The position numbers and the translations under genes are program-made. Shown piece after piece: positions 8,415 through 17,294 of a DNA stretch of 64,000 nt. Origin of the DNA: CAZHTS01 sp964535315 (GTDB lineage: Bacteria > Chloroflexota > Anaerolineae > Anaerolineales > Anaerolineaceae); assembly GCA_964535315.1 (NCBI GenBank), contig CAZHTS010000004.1, positions 39,703 to 103,702 of the forward strand. The letters run 5' to 3'. The notes beneath the pieces are model-generated. The model was not told the origin of the DNA, did not search any database, and saw only the letters and a program-made list of their open reading frames with translations. Every line of letters starts with the position of its first letter. The stretch's first letter is position 1.

Positions 8415-9173
8415 ATGCGAAAACCCTTTGTAGCCGGAAACTGGAAAATGAATAAGACCGTCGAGCAGGCGCGCCAGCTGGTGGCAGAGATGCTGCCAGG
8501 TTTGCAGGCTGTGCCGTCGGTGGAACGTGTGTTGTGCCCGCCTTTTACGGCGTTGGCGCCGGTAGCGGCCATGCTGGCCGGTTCGGATGTCGGCCTGGGC
8601 GCCCAGAACATGCACTGGGAAGCGTCCGGAGCATATACGGGCGAGGTGGCGCCGGCGATGGTGAAAGAACTGGCGCAATATGTGATCCTGGGCCATTCGG
8701 AGCGGCGCACGTATTTTGGTGAGACGGATGAGATCGTCAACCGCAAGACGAAAGCGGCGCTTGCGAACGGGTTGATCCCGATCGTGTGTGTGGGCGAGAC
8801 GTTGGCCGAGCGCGAAGCGGGGCAGACGGCGGCGGTGATCTCGCGACAGGTGCGCGAGGGGTTGGCCGGGTTAACGGTGGAACAGGCAGCCGTACTGGTG
8901 ATTGCTTACGAGCCGGTATGGGCCATTGGCACCGGGCGAGCCTCAAACGGTAAAGACGCCAGTGAGGTAATCAGCCAGACGATCCGCAAGCCGATGGCCG
9001 AGATGTTCGGCGAGGGCGTAGCCCAGGGCGTGCGGGTGCTGTACGGCGGTTCGGTGACGGCGGCCAATGCGGCAGAATTCTTCGGTGAAGAAGAGATCGA
9101 CGGCGCACTGGTCGGCGGCGCCAGCCTGAAGCCGGCGGAGTTCGTCAAGATTGTGGAAGCCGCGGCGCAGTAA
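8415..9173 (+). CDS. tpiA: Triosephosphate isomerase
   Basis: A 252-residue glycolytic enzyme that interconverts dihydroxyacetone phosphate and glyceraldehyde 3-phosphate in the cytoplasm. All active-site landmarks are present: GNWKMN with Lys11, ILGHSERR with the catalytic His, AYEPVWAIGTG with the catalytic Glu and the flexible lid loop, and LYGGSV plus GALVGGASL for phosphate binding. The length is standard. GAGAGGA lies seven bases before the ATG. The gene lies between a Ser/Thr kinase and a membrane protease-like gene rather than with other glycolytic genes such as gap or pgk. Confidence 0.97.
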   Translation: MRKPFVAGNWKMNKTVEQARQLVAEMLPGLQAVPSVERVLCPPFTALAPVAAMLAGSDVGLGAQNMHWEASGAYTGEVAPAMVKELAQYVILGHSERRTYFGETDEIVNRKTKAALANGLIPIVCVGETLAEREAGQTAAVISRQVREGLAGLTVEQAAVLVIAYEPVWAIGTGRASNGKDASEVISQTIRKPMAEMFGEGVAQGVRVLYGGSVTAANAAEFFGEEEIDGALVGGASLKPAEFVKIVEAAAQ

Positions 9174-9184
9174 CCCGGACAGGC

Positions 9185-9952
9185 GTGACGTTTTCTGCTT
9201 TTCGATCGTTTGACGGCCTGCTATGGCTGGCGGTCAGTTTGTTGCCTTTCATCCTGGTGCAGCGTTGGCTGCACCAGGAGTTGCAAATGGTGTTGTGGCT
9301 GGTAACCCGGCGTGAACGACTGGCATTGATGGCGTTTGCTTTTTTGTTCTTTCCGGGAGTGCTCTTGCACGAACTCAGCCATTTTGTGGCGGCGCGGCTG
9401 GTGGGGGTGCGTACGGGGCGTTTCTCGTTGTGGCCGCGGGTAATGCCGGGTGGCCGGCTGCGTTTGGGATATGTGGAGACGGTCGCCACTGATTTTGTGC
9501 GCGATACGATCATCGGCACGGCTCCGCTTTTAACTGGCGGGGCCGTGATCGTGTATACCGGCGGTGTTCGTTTGGGGCTGTTGGCGCTGGCAGAGAACAC
9601 ATGGCAAGGCGGGGCAGCGGCGTTGTGGGACGGATTGAGCCGCCTGCCGGCGCAGCCGGATTTCTGGTTGTGGTTCTATGTGACGCTGGCGGTGAGCAGC
9701 ACAATGCTGCCCTCGGCTTCAGACCGGCGCGGCTGGCTGCCGTTTGTGCTGGTGCTGGGCGGGCTGCTGGTGTTGGTGCTGGCATTGGGCGCTGGCCCGT
9801 GGTTGTTGACCAACCTTGGGCCAGCGGTAAATCGCATCTTTCAGGTCGTGGCGACGGTGTTTGCAATCAGCCTGGCGGTGCACCTGGCACTGGCCGTGCC
9901 GGTGTGGGGGCTGCGCCGCCTGATTTGCCGCGTGAGCGGTCTGCGGGCGTGA
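9185..9952 (+). CDS. Integral membrane HExxH protein (M50-like)
   Basis: A 255-residue membrane protein with about six hydrophobic segments. HELSH (residues 60-64) at the end of one helix is a zinc-metallopeptidase-type HExxH motif, and a later segment, DTIIGTAPLLTGG, resembles the second conserved region of M50 site-2-protease relatives, though the classical NPDG/LDG signature is not clear. Proteolytic activity is therefore plausible but unproven. It starts with GTG eleven bases after tpiA, with only a weak ribosome binding site, and is probably co-transcribed. Its end is 3 bases from a convergent gene. Confidence 0.6.
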   Translation: MTFSAFRSFDGLLWLAVSLLPFILVQRWLHQELQMVLWLVTRRERLALMAFAFLFFPGVLLHELSHFVAARLVGVRTGRFSLWPRVMPGGRLRLGYVETVATDFVRDTIIGTAPLLTGGAVIVYTGGVRLGLLALAENTWQGGAAALWDGLSRLPAQPDFWLWFYVTLAVSSTMLPSASDRRGWLPFVLVLGGLLVLVLALGAGPWLLTNLGPAVNRIFQVVATVFAISLAVHLALAVPVWGLRRLICRVSGLRA

Positions 9953-9955
9953 TTG

Positions 9956-10618
9956 CTACTGCGCCCGGGTCAGGATGATCTGGCGCACGCCGGTTTCAGG
10001 GGTGGTGAACGTAAAGGTCAGGTTGGTAGGCGTGCACTGGTAAGAGGTGCTGGCCGTAGTGGCCTGGGCATCCATCGAGAACAGGCTGGGCAGCGGAACG
10101 TCGCTGACGATGGGAATGCCGGCGGCTTTGACGCTGGCGGTCAACCCACCGGCGCTGAGATCGGTAAGGGTCAAGACGCCGCCGGCGGGATCGGCGGTGT
10201 AGCTGCTGGTGGTACTGCCCCCCACGTTGATTTGCATTTCGACGGGCATGTCGCTGCTCAGTTTGGCGTCGGCGGTGATGACAAAATTGTCGGCGACGCC
10301 GATGGCCTTACCGTCGGCGGTGAACTGGTAATAGAGCGAGCCGGCAATGCTTTTGACGGTAATGCCGTTGGCGGCAACCTCGGGAGGAAGGGCGCCGAGC
10401 AGATAGGTTCCCAAATCGTTGATGGTCCAGGTGCCGACCAGGCAGGAGTCGGCGGTGGTGACGGCGGCGGCGGGGGGCAGCGTGGGGGCCACGGGCACGG
10501 TCGGGGTGGGCAGCGGTGTGGCGGTGGGAGGAATAACGGGGGCGTTGATGGGCATGTTGCAGGCAGTCAGTAACAACGCCACGAGGGCGGAGAGGATCAG
10601 GTTTGCGGTTGTTTTCAT
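9956..10618 (-). CDS. Lipoprotein of unknown function
   Basis: A 220-residue lipoprotein: MKTTANLILSALVALLLTAC with Cys at the end of the lipobox, then a Pro/Thr/Val linker and a small beta-rich domain (CLVGTWTINDLGTYLLGA, SLYYQFTADGKAIGVADNF). The start at 10618 is chosen because AAGGAAG gives better spacing to it than to the ATG three bases upstream. The longer in-frame extension to 10678 lacks a signal-peptide start. The Cys in CLVGTW and a second at YQCTPTN may form a disulfide. No family could be named. Convergent with the membrane protease-like gene. Confidence 0.65.
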   Translation of the reverse strand: MKTTANLILSALVALLLTACNMPINAPVIPPTATPLPTPTVPVAPTLPPAAAVTTADSCLVGTWTINDLGTYLLGALPPEVAANGITVKSIAGSLYYQFTADGKAIGVADNFVITADAKLSSDMPVEMQINVGGSTTSSYTADPAGGVLTLTDLSAGGLTASVKAAGIPIVSDVPLPSLFSMDAQATTASTSYQCTPTNLTFTFTTPETGVRQIILTRAQ

Positions 10619-10708
10619 CATTTTCTTCCTTTCAGAGTAACGCCCGAATTTACACGGGCAGGAGATGGATTTTAGCACAATTGCCAGAGAATGCGAATCT
10701 GTTTTGGA

Positions 10709-12352
10709 TCAGCGGCGGGAGAAGAGCAGCCAGAGGAAGAGTAAGGCCGCGCACACTGCGCCGGCGAGGGCCAGCAGAGAGAAGCCGGCGATGTGCAGTT
10801 GAACGGCGGCGAGGAGGAAGGCGGCAAAGAGGATGGCATTGGCGATGCGCTTCTGGCTGCGTTCCAGATGATGCAATTCGTTCTTCAGGTCGGGGGTACG
10901 TATTTCCAGTTTCCCCTGTTCGATGCGCGCCAGGAGGGCCTCGGTCTTTTTGGGCAGGGCAAAAACAGCGCGGACGATGTCACCGATTTCGCCCAACCAG
11001 AATTGCATTCCGCCGCCGGTGTCGGCCTCGACCAGCTTTCTGGCATAGGGAGCGACATTGGTCCAGACGTTAAAGTCCGCATCCAGGCCGGTGCAGATGC
11101 CATTGAGGATGGCCATACAGCGTCCCAACAGGATGAGGTTTTCGGGTATCTGGAAGGGCATATCGTAGAGGATTTCGCCGAACTCCTGGATGAAGGCCAG
11201 GGTCTCTTCCTGGCGCAGGCCCATGATTTCAGGGGTGGATTTCCCCCAAAACCGATCAAAGACATGGCTGCTGGCTTTGACGAGCAGGTCGAGGTCTGCG
11301 TTGTTCAGGAGGATTTCCAGCATCTGGTAGCCTTTGATCAGGCGGGCGGCGTCGCGGGTGCCAACGGCGATGAGGATTTCGCGCAGGCCGGTGAGCTGAT
11401 TGCTGGAAATACGGCCGACCATGCCAAAGTCAACGAAGATCAATCGCCATGTGCCGGGGCCCTCTTCAGGGGTCGGTAGGACGAACAGATTACCGGGATG
11501 GGGGTCGGCGTGGAAGAAACGATCTTCAAAGATTTGTTTGAGATAGGTATCGAGCAGGCGCACGGCGACCTGTTTGCGGTCGATTCCGGCGGCATCGATG
11601 GCAGCATAGTCGGTGATCTTGATCGCCTGGACGTCTTGCAGGGTGAGGACGCGGCGGGTGGTATGACTCCAAACGACCTGTGGCACGGCGATTTCCGGGC
11701 GGCCGGCGAAGTTGGCGGCAAAGGTTTCGGCGTTTTTGCCTTCTTGCAGATAGTCGATTTCTTCGTGGAGCGAACGGCTGAATTCTTCGATGAGGGCGGG
11801 GATGTTGACACGACGGCGAACGGGTGGATAGCGGTGCACCCAACCGCCGACCACGCGCAAGGCAGCCAGATCGACGGCAACGATGGCCTCAATCTGCGGG
11901 CGTTGGGCCTTGACCACTACGCGTGACATGGCGGCGTTATCTGGCAACCGGGCGCAATGTACCTGGCCGATGGAGGCAGAAGCCAGCGGTTGGATCTCAA
12001 AGGCGGTGAATTTTTGCTCGAGGGGTGCGTCCAGTTCACTCTCAACCACACGGCGAACAGCCTCAAAATCTTCTGGTCGCACCTCGTCTTGCAGGTCGGC
12101 CAGTTCGTCGGTGATCTCCGGCGGCATGACGTCGAGACGCGAGGAGAGGAACTGACCAACTTTAATCATGACGCCGCCCATCTGGATGGCGAGGGTACGA
12201 AAAGCAACGGCAATGTCGTGCAGACGTTGGCGGCGGGTGCGGGCTGCCAGACGGCCAAGCCCCAGGCGAGGTAGAACGATATCCCACCAACCGATACTCA
12301 GCAAGACGCGAGCAAAAAACCACAAGATACGGCGGTAGCGATCTTTGAACAT
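10709..12352 (-). CDS. ABC1/UbiB-family atypical kinase (AarF-like)
   Basis: A 547-residue protein of the ABC1/ADCK/UbiB family. The N-terminal extension carries the family-defining KxGQ motif (IKVGQFLSSR), followed by the Ala-rich loop LASASIGQVH, the VVVKAQRP lysine, HADPHPGNLFV (catalytic loop) and FVDFGMVGR (metal loop). Two hydrophobic helices at the extreme C-terminus (FAAFLLAAVQLHIAG, AGAVCAALLFLWLLF) anchor it in the membrane, as in UbiB. Family members support quinone or other isoprenoid lipid metabolism as ATPases rather than classical kinases; the local substrate is unknown. The start at 12352 replaces an upstream in-frame TTG. Confidence 0.9.
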   Translation of the reverse strand: MFKDRYRRILWFFARVLLSIGWWDIVLPRLGLGRLAARTRRQRLHDIAVAFRTLAIQMGGVMIKVGQFLSSRLDVMPPEITDELADLQDEVRPEDFEAVRRVVESELDAPLEQKFTAFEIQPLASASIGQVHCARLPDNAAMSRVVVKAQRPQIEAIVAVDLAALRVVGGWVHRYPPVRRRVNIPALIEEFSRSLHEEIDYLQEGKNAETFAANFAGRPEIAVPQVVWSHTTRRVLTLQDVQAIKITDYAAIDAAGIDRKQVAVRLLDTYLKQIFEDRFFHADPHPGNLFVLPTPEEGPGTWRLIFVDFGMVGRISSNQLTGLREILIAVGTRDAARLIKGYQMLEILLNNADLDLLVKASSHVFDRFWGKSTPEIMGLRQEETLAFIQEFGEILYDMPFQIPENLILLGRCMAILNGICTGLDADFNVWTNVAPYARKLVEADTGGGMQFWLGEIGDIVRAVFALPKKTEALLARIEQGKLEIRTPDLKNELHHLERSQKRIANAILFAAFLLAAVQLHIAGFSLLALAGAVCAALLFLWLLFSRR

Positions 12353-12409
12353 ATTTATTTTTTTGACCTGCAAAACGTTCTGTAGCAGGCCCTGTGTCCT
12401 GGAGATGGA

Positions 12410-14239
12410 TCAGGTGCCGGCGGGTGCGAGTTGATCTTCCTGGAAAACATCCAGGCGTTGTTCCATTTGATGACGGAACTGGCGGGTGTAGAGCTGGTAG
12501 TATTTGCCGCCGAGTTTGAGCAGTTCGGCGTGCGTACCGGTTTCGACAACGCGGCCGCCCTCAACGACCAGGATGCGGCTGGCACGTTTGATGGTGGAGA
12601 GCCGGTGGGCGATGACGAAACTGGTACGGTCTTTCATCAGGGTTTCCATACCCCTTTGGATGAGCGCCTCGGTGAGGGTGTCGACCGAACTGGTGGCCTC
12701 ATCCATGATAAAGATTTCGGGTTGGGCGAGCACGGCGCGCGCCAGACTGATGAGCTGTTTCTGTCCGACCGAGAGCAGATTGCCGCCCTCGCCAACCTGT
12801 TCATTATAACCGTGTTCGAACTTGAGAATAAACTCGTGCGCCCCGGCCAGGCGGGCGGCGGCTTCGATATCGGCGTCGCTGGCATTCAGACGACCGTAGC
12901 GAATGTTTTCACGGATGGTGCCGGAAAAGAGGTGCGGAGTTTGCAGCACCATACCGATGCGCGACTGGATGGCGTGCTGGCTGTATTGCGTGTAATCGCT
13001 GCCGTTAATGCGAATGGCGCCCTGGGTGGGTTCGTAGAAACGGCATAGCAGGTTGACGATGGTGGATTTGCCGCCGCCAGTCTCGCCAACGAGGGCGATG
13101 GTTTCGCCCTGGCGAACGTAAAGATCGAGGTCCGTGATGACGGGTTTGTTATCTTCATACCAGAAAGAGACATGGTCGAAATGGATGTCACCGCGGATGC
13201 TGCCGGGATCGACGGCGCCGGGCCGATCACGGACATCGGGGACGGAGTCGACCAGAGAGAAGATGCGTTCGGCGGAGGCGATGGCGTGTTGAATTTCGGC
13301 AAAGACGCGCGCCAGGTCCTGGATGGGCCACATCATGAAGGTTACGTACGAGATAAAGGCCTGGATACCGCCGATAGTGATATCGTTGCTTTGGGTTTGC
13401 AGCCCGGCGTAGAGCACAACGCAGCCCAGCGCAATGGCGGAGATCATCTGCACTGCGGGCAGGAAGAGGGCGCTGAGCCAGGCGGCGCGGTAGCCGGCCC
13501 TGTACATCTGCCCGGTGAGCAGGCTGAATTCTCTCAGGTTCTGTTCTTCGCGCTCGAGGGCTTTAACAACGCGCACGCCGGTGATGGTCTCATTGTAGGA
13601 ACCGGTGATTTTGGAGTTGTACTTGCGTACGTTGCGAAATTCGACAATGATCTTTTTGCGGAACTGGACGGCGACGTAGAGCAGGATGGGCAGGATGGCA
13701 AAAACGATCAGAGCCAGTTTCCAGTTGATGACGAGCATGAAAATCATGGAACTGGTGATGTTCATGACGGCCCAGGTAGAGTCGAGCACCCCCCAGGTGA
13801 CCAGTTCGGCAACGCGGTCGGAGTCGGAGGTGACGCGCGACATGATCCAGCCGACGGGCGTGCGGCTGTAATAAGAGAGGGAGAGGGCCTGGAGATGGTT
13901 GAACATGCGTTGGCGCAGATCGTAGCGGATACGTTCGCCGAGGATGCCGACCAGGTAGATGAACCCAAAAACACAGGCAGCCTGAACCAGGATGAGCGCT
14001 CCGTACAGGGTGACGATCTGACCGAGGGCGTTGATGTTCCTGGCAAGGATGCCTTCGTCGATGATGCGTTTGCTCAGGTAGGTGAAGAGCGAGTCCAACC
14101 CGGAAACGATGGTGATCAGGAACAGGAAACCGGCGGCTGAGCGCCAATGGGGGCGGATCAGGCTGAGGATCCGTTTGAAAGTTTGCCCGCTGAATTGAGT
14201 TTGAAACTCTTCTTCTTCGTTGTAATCAAGGTCTGACAT
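12410..14239 (-). CDS. ABC exporter subunit with canonical Walker B and altered signature
   Basis: A 609-residue fused membrane/ATPase half-transporter. Six membrane helices (about residues 35-330) precede the nucleotide-binding domain: Walker A GETGGGKST, signature LLSVGQKQL, Walker B IFIMDEATSS with the catalytic Glu, and the switch His in IAHRLST. The signature has Val instead of the first Gly of LSGGQ. The upstream gene has the reciprocal defect, so the two probably form a heterodimer (see finding). Start 14239 follows GGGAGA and overlaps the upstream stop by 14 bases, indicating translational coupling. Substrate unknown; lipid or drug export is typical. Confidence 0.93.
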   Translation of the reverse strand: MSDLDYNEEEEFQTQFSGQTFKRILSLIRPHWRSAAGFLFLITIVSGLDSLFTYLSKRIIDEGILARNINALGQIVTLYGALILVQAACVFGFIYLVGILGERIRYDLRQRMFNHLQALSLSYYSRTPVGWIMSRVTSDSDRVAELVTWGVLDSTWAVMNITSSMIFMLVINWKLALIVFAILPILLYVAVQFRKKIIVEFRNVRKYNSKITGSYNETITGVRVVKALEREEQNLREFSLLTGQMYRAGYRAAWLSALFLPAVQMISAIALGCVVLYAGLQTQSNDITIGGIQAFISYVTFMMWPIQDLARVFAEIQHAIASAERIFSLVDSVPDVRDRPGAVDPGSIRGDIHFDHVSFWYEDNKPVITDLDLYVRQGETIALVGETGGGKSTIVNLLCRFYEPTQGAIRINGSDYTQYSQHAIQSRIGMVLQTPHLFSGTIRENIRYGRLNASDADIEAAARLAGAHEFILKFEHGYNEQVGEGGNLLSVGQKQLISLARAVLAQPEIFIMDEATSSVDTLTEALIQRGMETLMKDRTSFVIAHRLSTIKRASRILVVEGGRVVETGTHAELLKLGGKYYQLYTRQFRHQMEQRLDVFQEDQLAPAGT

Positions 14240-16037
14240 CGGCAATCTCCCTTTGTAATTCGTCTTCGATGCGGGTCTGGATGTCGTAAATCTGGCGGTA
14301 GATGCCCTCTTGTTGGAGGAGCCCGGCGTGCTGGCCCATCTGCACGATGCGGCCTTTGTCCAGGACGACGATGAGATCGGCGTTCATGATACTCTGGATG
14401 CGGTGGGCGATGATGAAGGTGGTGCGGTTCTTCATCAGGTTGACCAGTGCGCTGCGAATCTCGGCCTCGGTTTCGGTATCGATGGCCGAAGTGGAATCGT
14501 CGAGGATGAGGATGCGCGGGTTTTTCAGCAGCGTGCGGGCAATGGCGACGCGCTGCTTCTGCCCACCGGACAGGGTGACGCCTTTTTCGCCGACCAGGGT
14601 GGCATAGCCGTTGGGGAAACTACAAATGACATCATGGATGGCGGCGGCGCGGGCGGCGTTTTCGATTTCTTCCTGGGAAACTTCGCGGCCGACGCCGTAG
14701 GTGATGTTTTCGGCAATGGTGCGCGAGAAGAGAAAGGGCTCTTGTTCGACGATGCCAATCTGGCGGCGCAGATAACGGCGCGGGTAATGTTCGAGGGCGA
14801 CGCCATCCAATAGAATCTTTCCGCTGGTGTATTCGTAGAAGCGCGGCAGAAGATTGACCAGGGTGGTCTTACCTGAGCCGGTTGAACCGAGCAAGGCGAT
14901 GACCTGACCGGAGCGAGCTTCGAAACTGACGTCTTGCAGGACAGGGCTCTTGTATTCGTATTCGAAGCCGACTTTCTCAAAGCTCACCGCGCCGATCAGC
15001 GGCCGGCGAGGGATGAAATCGCCGTCATCGAGTTGTTCGCGTTCCTGCTTGATGACTTCCATGACGCGATCATAGGAGACCAGGCCGGTGGATGTTTGTA
15101 CGATCAGGCGGCCGAGGTTGCGCATGGGGAAGATGATCCACACCACGAGGCCAGCGTACGCCAGATAGGTGCCAATACTGATTTCTCCGTTGACAGCCAT
15201 TGCTGCGCCAGCGAAGAAACCGCCCAGCATTTGGGCGCTGCACAGGGTGTCGGAAATCGGCCAGAACAGCGAGTGCATGACGAGCAAATGTTTGCCGCGC
15301 AAAAACTTCTCCCAATTATCGCGCTCGAACTTGTCCATTTCGTATTGCTGTCGGGCGAAAGCCTTGACCACGCGCACGCCGCTCAGGTTTTCCTGCAGGG
15401 TGGTGGAAAGGGTGGCTTCCTGCTCTTGAAAAGCTTCGTAGGCCTTCGAGATTTTGCGGAAGAACCAGACGGACACGATGGTGATGAAGGGGACGACAAT
15501 GATCGAGAGCAACGCCAGCCGCACGTTGAGGCTGAGCAGGGCGATGAAGTTTACGGTGAAGAGGAAAACAATGCGGCCAACGCCGATGGCCTGGTCGGCA
15601 AAGAAGCGGCGCAGGGCATCCACGTCGGATGTCGAACGCTGGATGAGTTCACCGGTTTGCGTCTTGTCGTGATAGGTGAAGGTGAGACGCTGGATCTGGT
15701 CGAAGAGATAATTTCGCAGGCGGCGAGCGACGCCTTCGGCGGTGCGGGCGGCGAGGCGTCCGCTGAGGAAGGTGAAGCCGCCTTCGAGCAGCGCCAGTCC
15801 GAGGAAACCGAGGGCGATGACCCAGATGGCGACGGTGTGAGTCTGCTCGACGAAATAATCATCGATGAAGTAGCGCAGGAGGAGATAGGTGGCGGTTTTG
15901 GCGAGGGCGGACACGCCAAGACTGAGATTGGCGCCGATGTAGGCCCAATGGTAGCCGCTGATTAAACGCCATAAGCCGATCAAACGGTTGCGTGAGACGG
16001 CGTTTTTGAGGTCGTAATCGAGTGTTGTGATGGCCAT
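14226..16037 (-). CDS. ABC exporter subunit with degenerate catalytic Glu
   Basis: A 603-residue fused half-transporter with six membrane helices, then Walker A GSTGSGKTT, a canonical LSGGQKQR signature, Walker B ILILDDSTSA and IAHRIQS. The residue after the Walker B aspartate is Asp, not the catalytic Glu. This is the hallmark of the degenerate-site subunit of heterodimeric exporters such as TM287/288, LmrCD and BmrCD. Start 16037 is chosen because GGGAGGG lies 6 bases upstream; the longer frame to 16103 has no such site. A minus-strand TATAAT lies at 16078-16083. Confidence 0.93.
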   Translation of the reverse strand: MAITTLDYDLKNAVSRNRLIGLWRLISGYHWAYIGANLSLGVSALAKTATYLLLRYFIDDYFVEQTHTVAIWVIALGFLGLALLEGGFTFLSGRLAARTAEGVARRLRNYLFDQIQRLTFTYHDKTQTGELIQRSTSDVDALRRFFADQAIGVGRIVFLFTVNFIALLSLNVRLALLSIIVVPFITIVSVWFFRKISKAYEAFQEQEATLSTTLQENLSGVRVVKAFARQQYEMDKFERDNWEKFLRGKHLLVMHSLFWPISDTLCSAQMLGGFFAGAAMAVNGEISIGTYLAYAGLVVWIIFPMRNLGRLIVQTSTGLVSYDRVMEVIKQEREQLDDGDFIPRRPLIGAVSFEKVGFEYEYKSPVLQDVSFEARSGQVIALLGSTGSGKTTLVNLLPRFYEYTSGKILLDGVALEHYPRRYLRRQIGIVEQEPFLFSRTIAENITYGVGREVSQEEIENAARAAAIHDVICSFPNGYATLVGEKGVTLSGGQKQRVAIARTLLKNPRILILDDSTSAIDTETEAEIRSALVNLMKNRTTFIIAHRIQSIMNADLIVVLDKGRIVQMGQHAGLLQQEGIYRQIYDIQTRIEDELQREIADVRP

Positions 16038-16077
16038 GTGGGTCCCTCCCTGAAAACGAGAAGATGACAAGGAATCT

Positions 16078-16083
16078 ATTATA
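16078..16083 (-). promoter_or_regulatory. -10 element of the ABC exporter operon
   Basis: Consensus TATAAT on the minus strand, 41 bases before the ATG at 16037. A -35 hexamer is not clear. Confidence 0.5.
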
Positions 16084-16213
16084 CCTGTTTCTGTTGTGTG
16101 CACAGCTCGTCCGGGGAAAAATAGGCCACATGGCTAATAAGAGCGTGGATGGACGCAGATTTTGTAGGGGCAATAAGACGATGCGGCGGCGGGTGAAGGG
16201 GAAAGAGTTTTGT

Positions 16214-16219
16214 TATAAT
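16214..16219 (+). promoter_or_regulatory. -10 element of the PsiE-like gene
   Basis: Consensus TATAAT 42 bases before the ATG at 16261, which also has AAAGGAG upstream. No -35 hexamer is obvious. Confidence 0.5.
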
Positions 16220-16260
16220 GAGGTTGGTTGGACGGCGTTTGACCAGGGAAAGGAGAACAA

Positions 16261-16716
16261 ATGCAGATTGGAGGTACAACTTTGGTGCAGAAGCTGCGAA
16301 AGCTGACGGTTGAGCGGCTGATTACTTTTGTGCTGATTCTGTTGATGTACGGTGTGGTGATTCTTTCGGTGGTTGAACTGGGCCGGCGTCTGATAACGCA
16401 GGTGCTGACCGCTCCCGGTTATATGTTGGGGATCGACGAGGTGCTGAATGTGTTGGGAATGTTTATGGTGGTGTTGATTGCCATTGAACTGCTCGACACG
16501 ATCCGGGCTTATCTGGATGAACACGTGGTGCACGCCGAGGTGGTGATGGAAGCGGCGATGATCGCCGTGGCGCGCAAGGTGATCTTGTTGGATATCAAAC
16601 AGACGCCGGCGGTTACGGTGTTGGGAATTGCGGCGATCATCCTGGCTTTATCGGGCGGGTATTATATTCTCAAACGCATTCACCAACGCAAACCGGACGC
16701 CAAAGATGGCGCCTGA
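16261..16716 (+). CDS. PsiE-like membrane protein
   Basis: A 151-residue protein with four predicted membrane helices (about residues 19-40, 58-78, 92-108 and 118-138). The helix 1 region (LITFVLILLMYGVVILSVVE), the LFTxxLxxL-like second helix with FMVVLIAIELLDTIRAYL and the HVVHAEVVMEAAMIAVARKV segment match phosphate-starvation-inducible PsiE-family proteins. The biochemical role of the family is unknown. Strong AAAGGAG seven bases before the ATG. It is transcribed divergently from the ABC exporter. No Pho-box was recognised at its promoter. Confidence 0.8.
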   Translation: MQIGGTTLVQKLRKLTVERLITFVLILLMYGVVILSVVELGRRLITQVLTAPGYMLGIDEVLNVLGMFMVVLIAIELLDTIRAYLDEHVVHAEVVMEAAMIAVARKVILLDIKQTPAVTVLGIAAIILALSGGYYILKRIHQRKPDAKDGA

Positions 16717-16813
16717 CGGCCGGCTGGCCTGGTAGTTTTAGGGGGAAAGCAGCCCTGTTCTGGCGCGGCAAGATGTGAGACGATATCGCCGATCTTATTC
16801 TGGAGGTGGAGCG

Positions 16814-17272
16814 ATGGCGTTGGTGAGTTATATGGAAGGGGATGAATCTTTGTTGGCGCGGGTGCAGCCGTTGTGGGAAGGGTTGAACCGCCATCACCTG
16901 GAACGTTCGCCTTATTTTGGCGAGTGGTACGCCGGGTTTACGTTTGAACGACGGCGTGAGACGATGTTGCAGGATTGCCGGACGTTGCAGGTGATTCTGG
17001 CCCTGGATGAGGCGGAGACAGTTGGCTATTGTATCAGTAAGGTGACCGCGGATGGGGTGGGCGAGATCGAGTCGCTGTATGTGACGCCGGCTTGCCGGGG
17101 GCAGGCGGTGGGGGATGGGCTGATGCGCCGCGCCCTGGCGTGGCTGGACGCGCAAGGAGTGAAAGGCAAGCGTTTGAGCGTGGCGGTTGGAAATGAGGAT
17201 GTGTTTGCTTTTTACCGGCGTTATGGGTTTTATCCGCGTCTGACGGTGCTGTTACAGAAAGAGGATAATTGA
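16814..17272 (+). CDS. GNAT-family N-acetyltransferase
   Basis: A 152-residue acyl-CoA-dependent acetyltransferase. The core reads EIESLYVTPACRGQAVGDGL (motif A, with the RGQAVG acetyl-CoA pyrophosphate loop), then RLSVAVGNEDVFAFYRRYGF (motif B). The substrate is unknown. Start 16814 is chosen because GGAGG lies seven bases upstream; the longer frame begins inside that region. The gene ends 22 bases before the next one and may share its transcript. Confidence 0.88.
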   Translation: MALVSYMEGDESLLARVQPLWEGLNRHHLERSPYFGEWYAGFTFERRRETMLQDCRTLQVILALDEAETVGYCISKVTADGVGEIESLYVTPACRGQAVGDGLMRRALAWLDAQGVKGKRLSVAVGNEDVFAFYRRYGFYPRLTVLLQKEDN

Positions 17273-17294
17273 GCTGGGCGCAAGGAGGCAGGAT

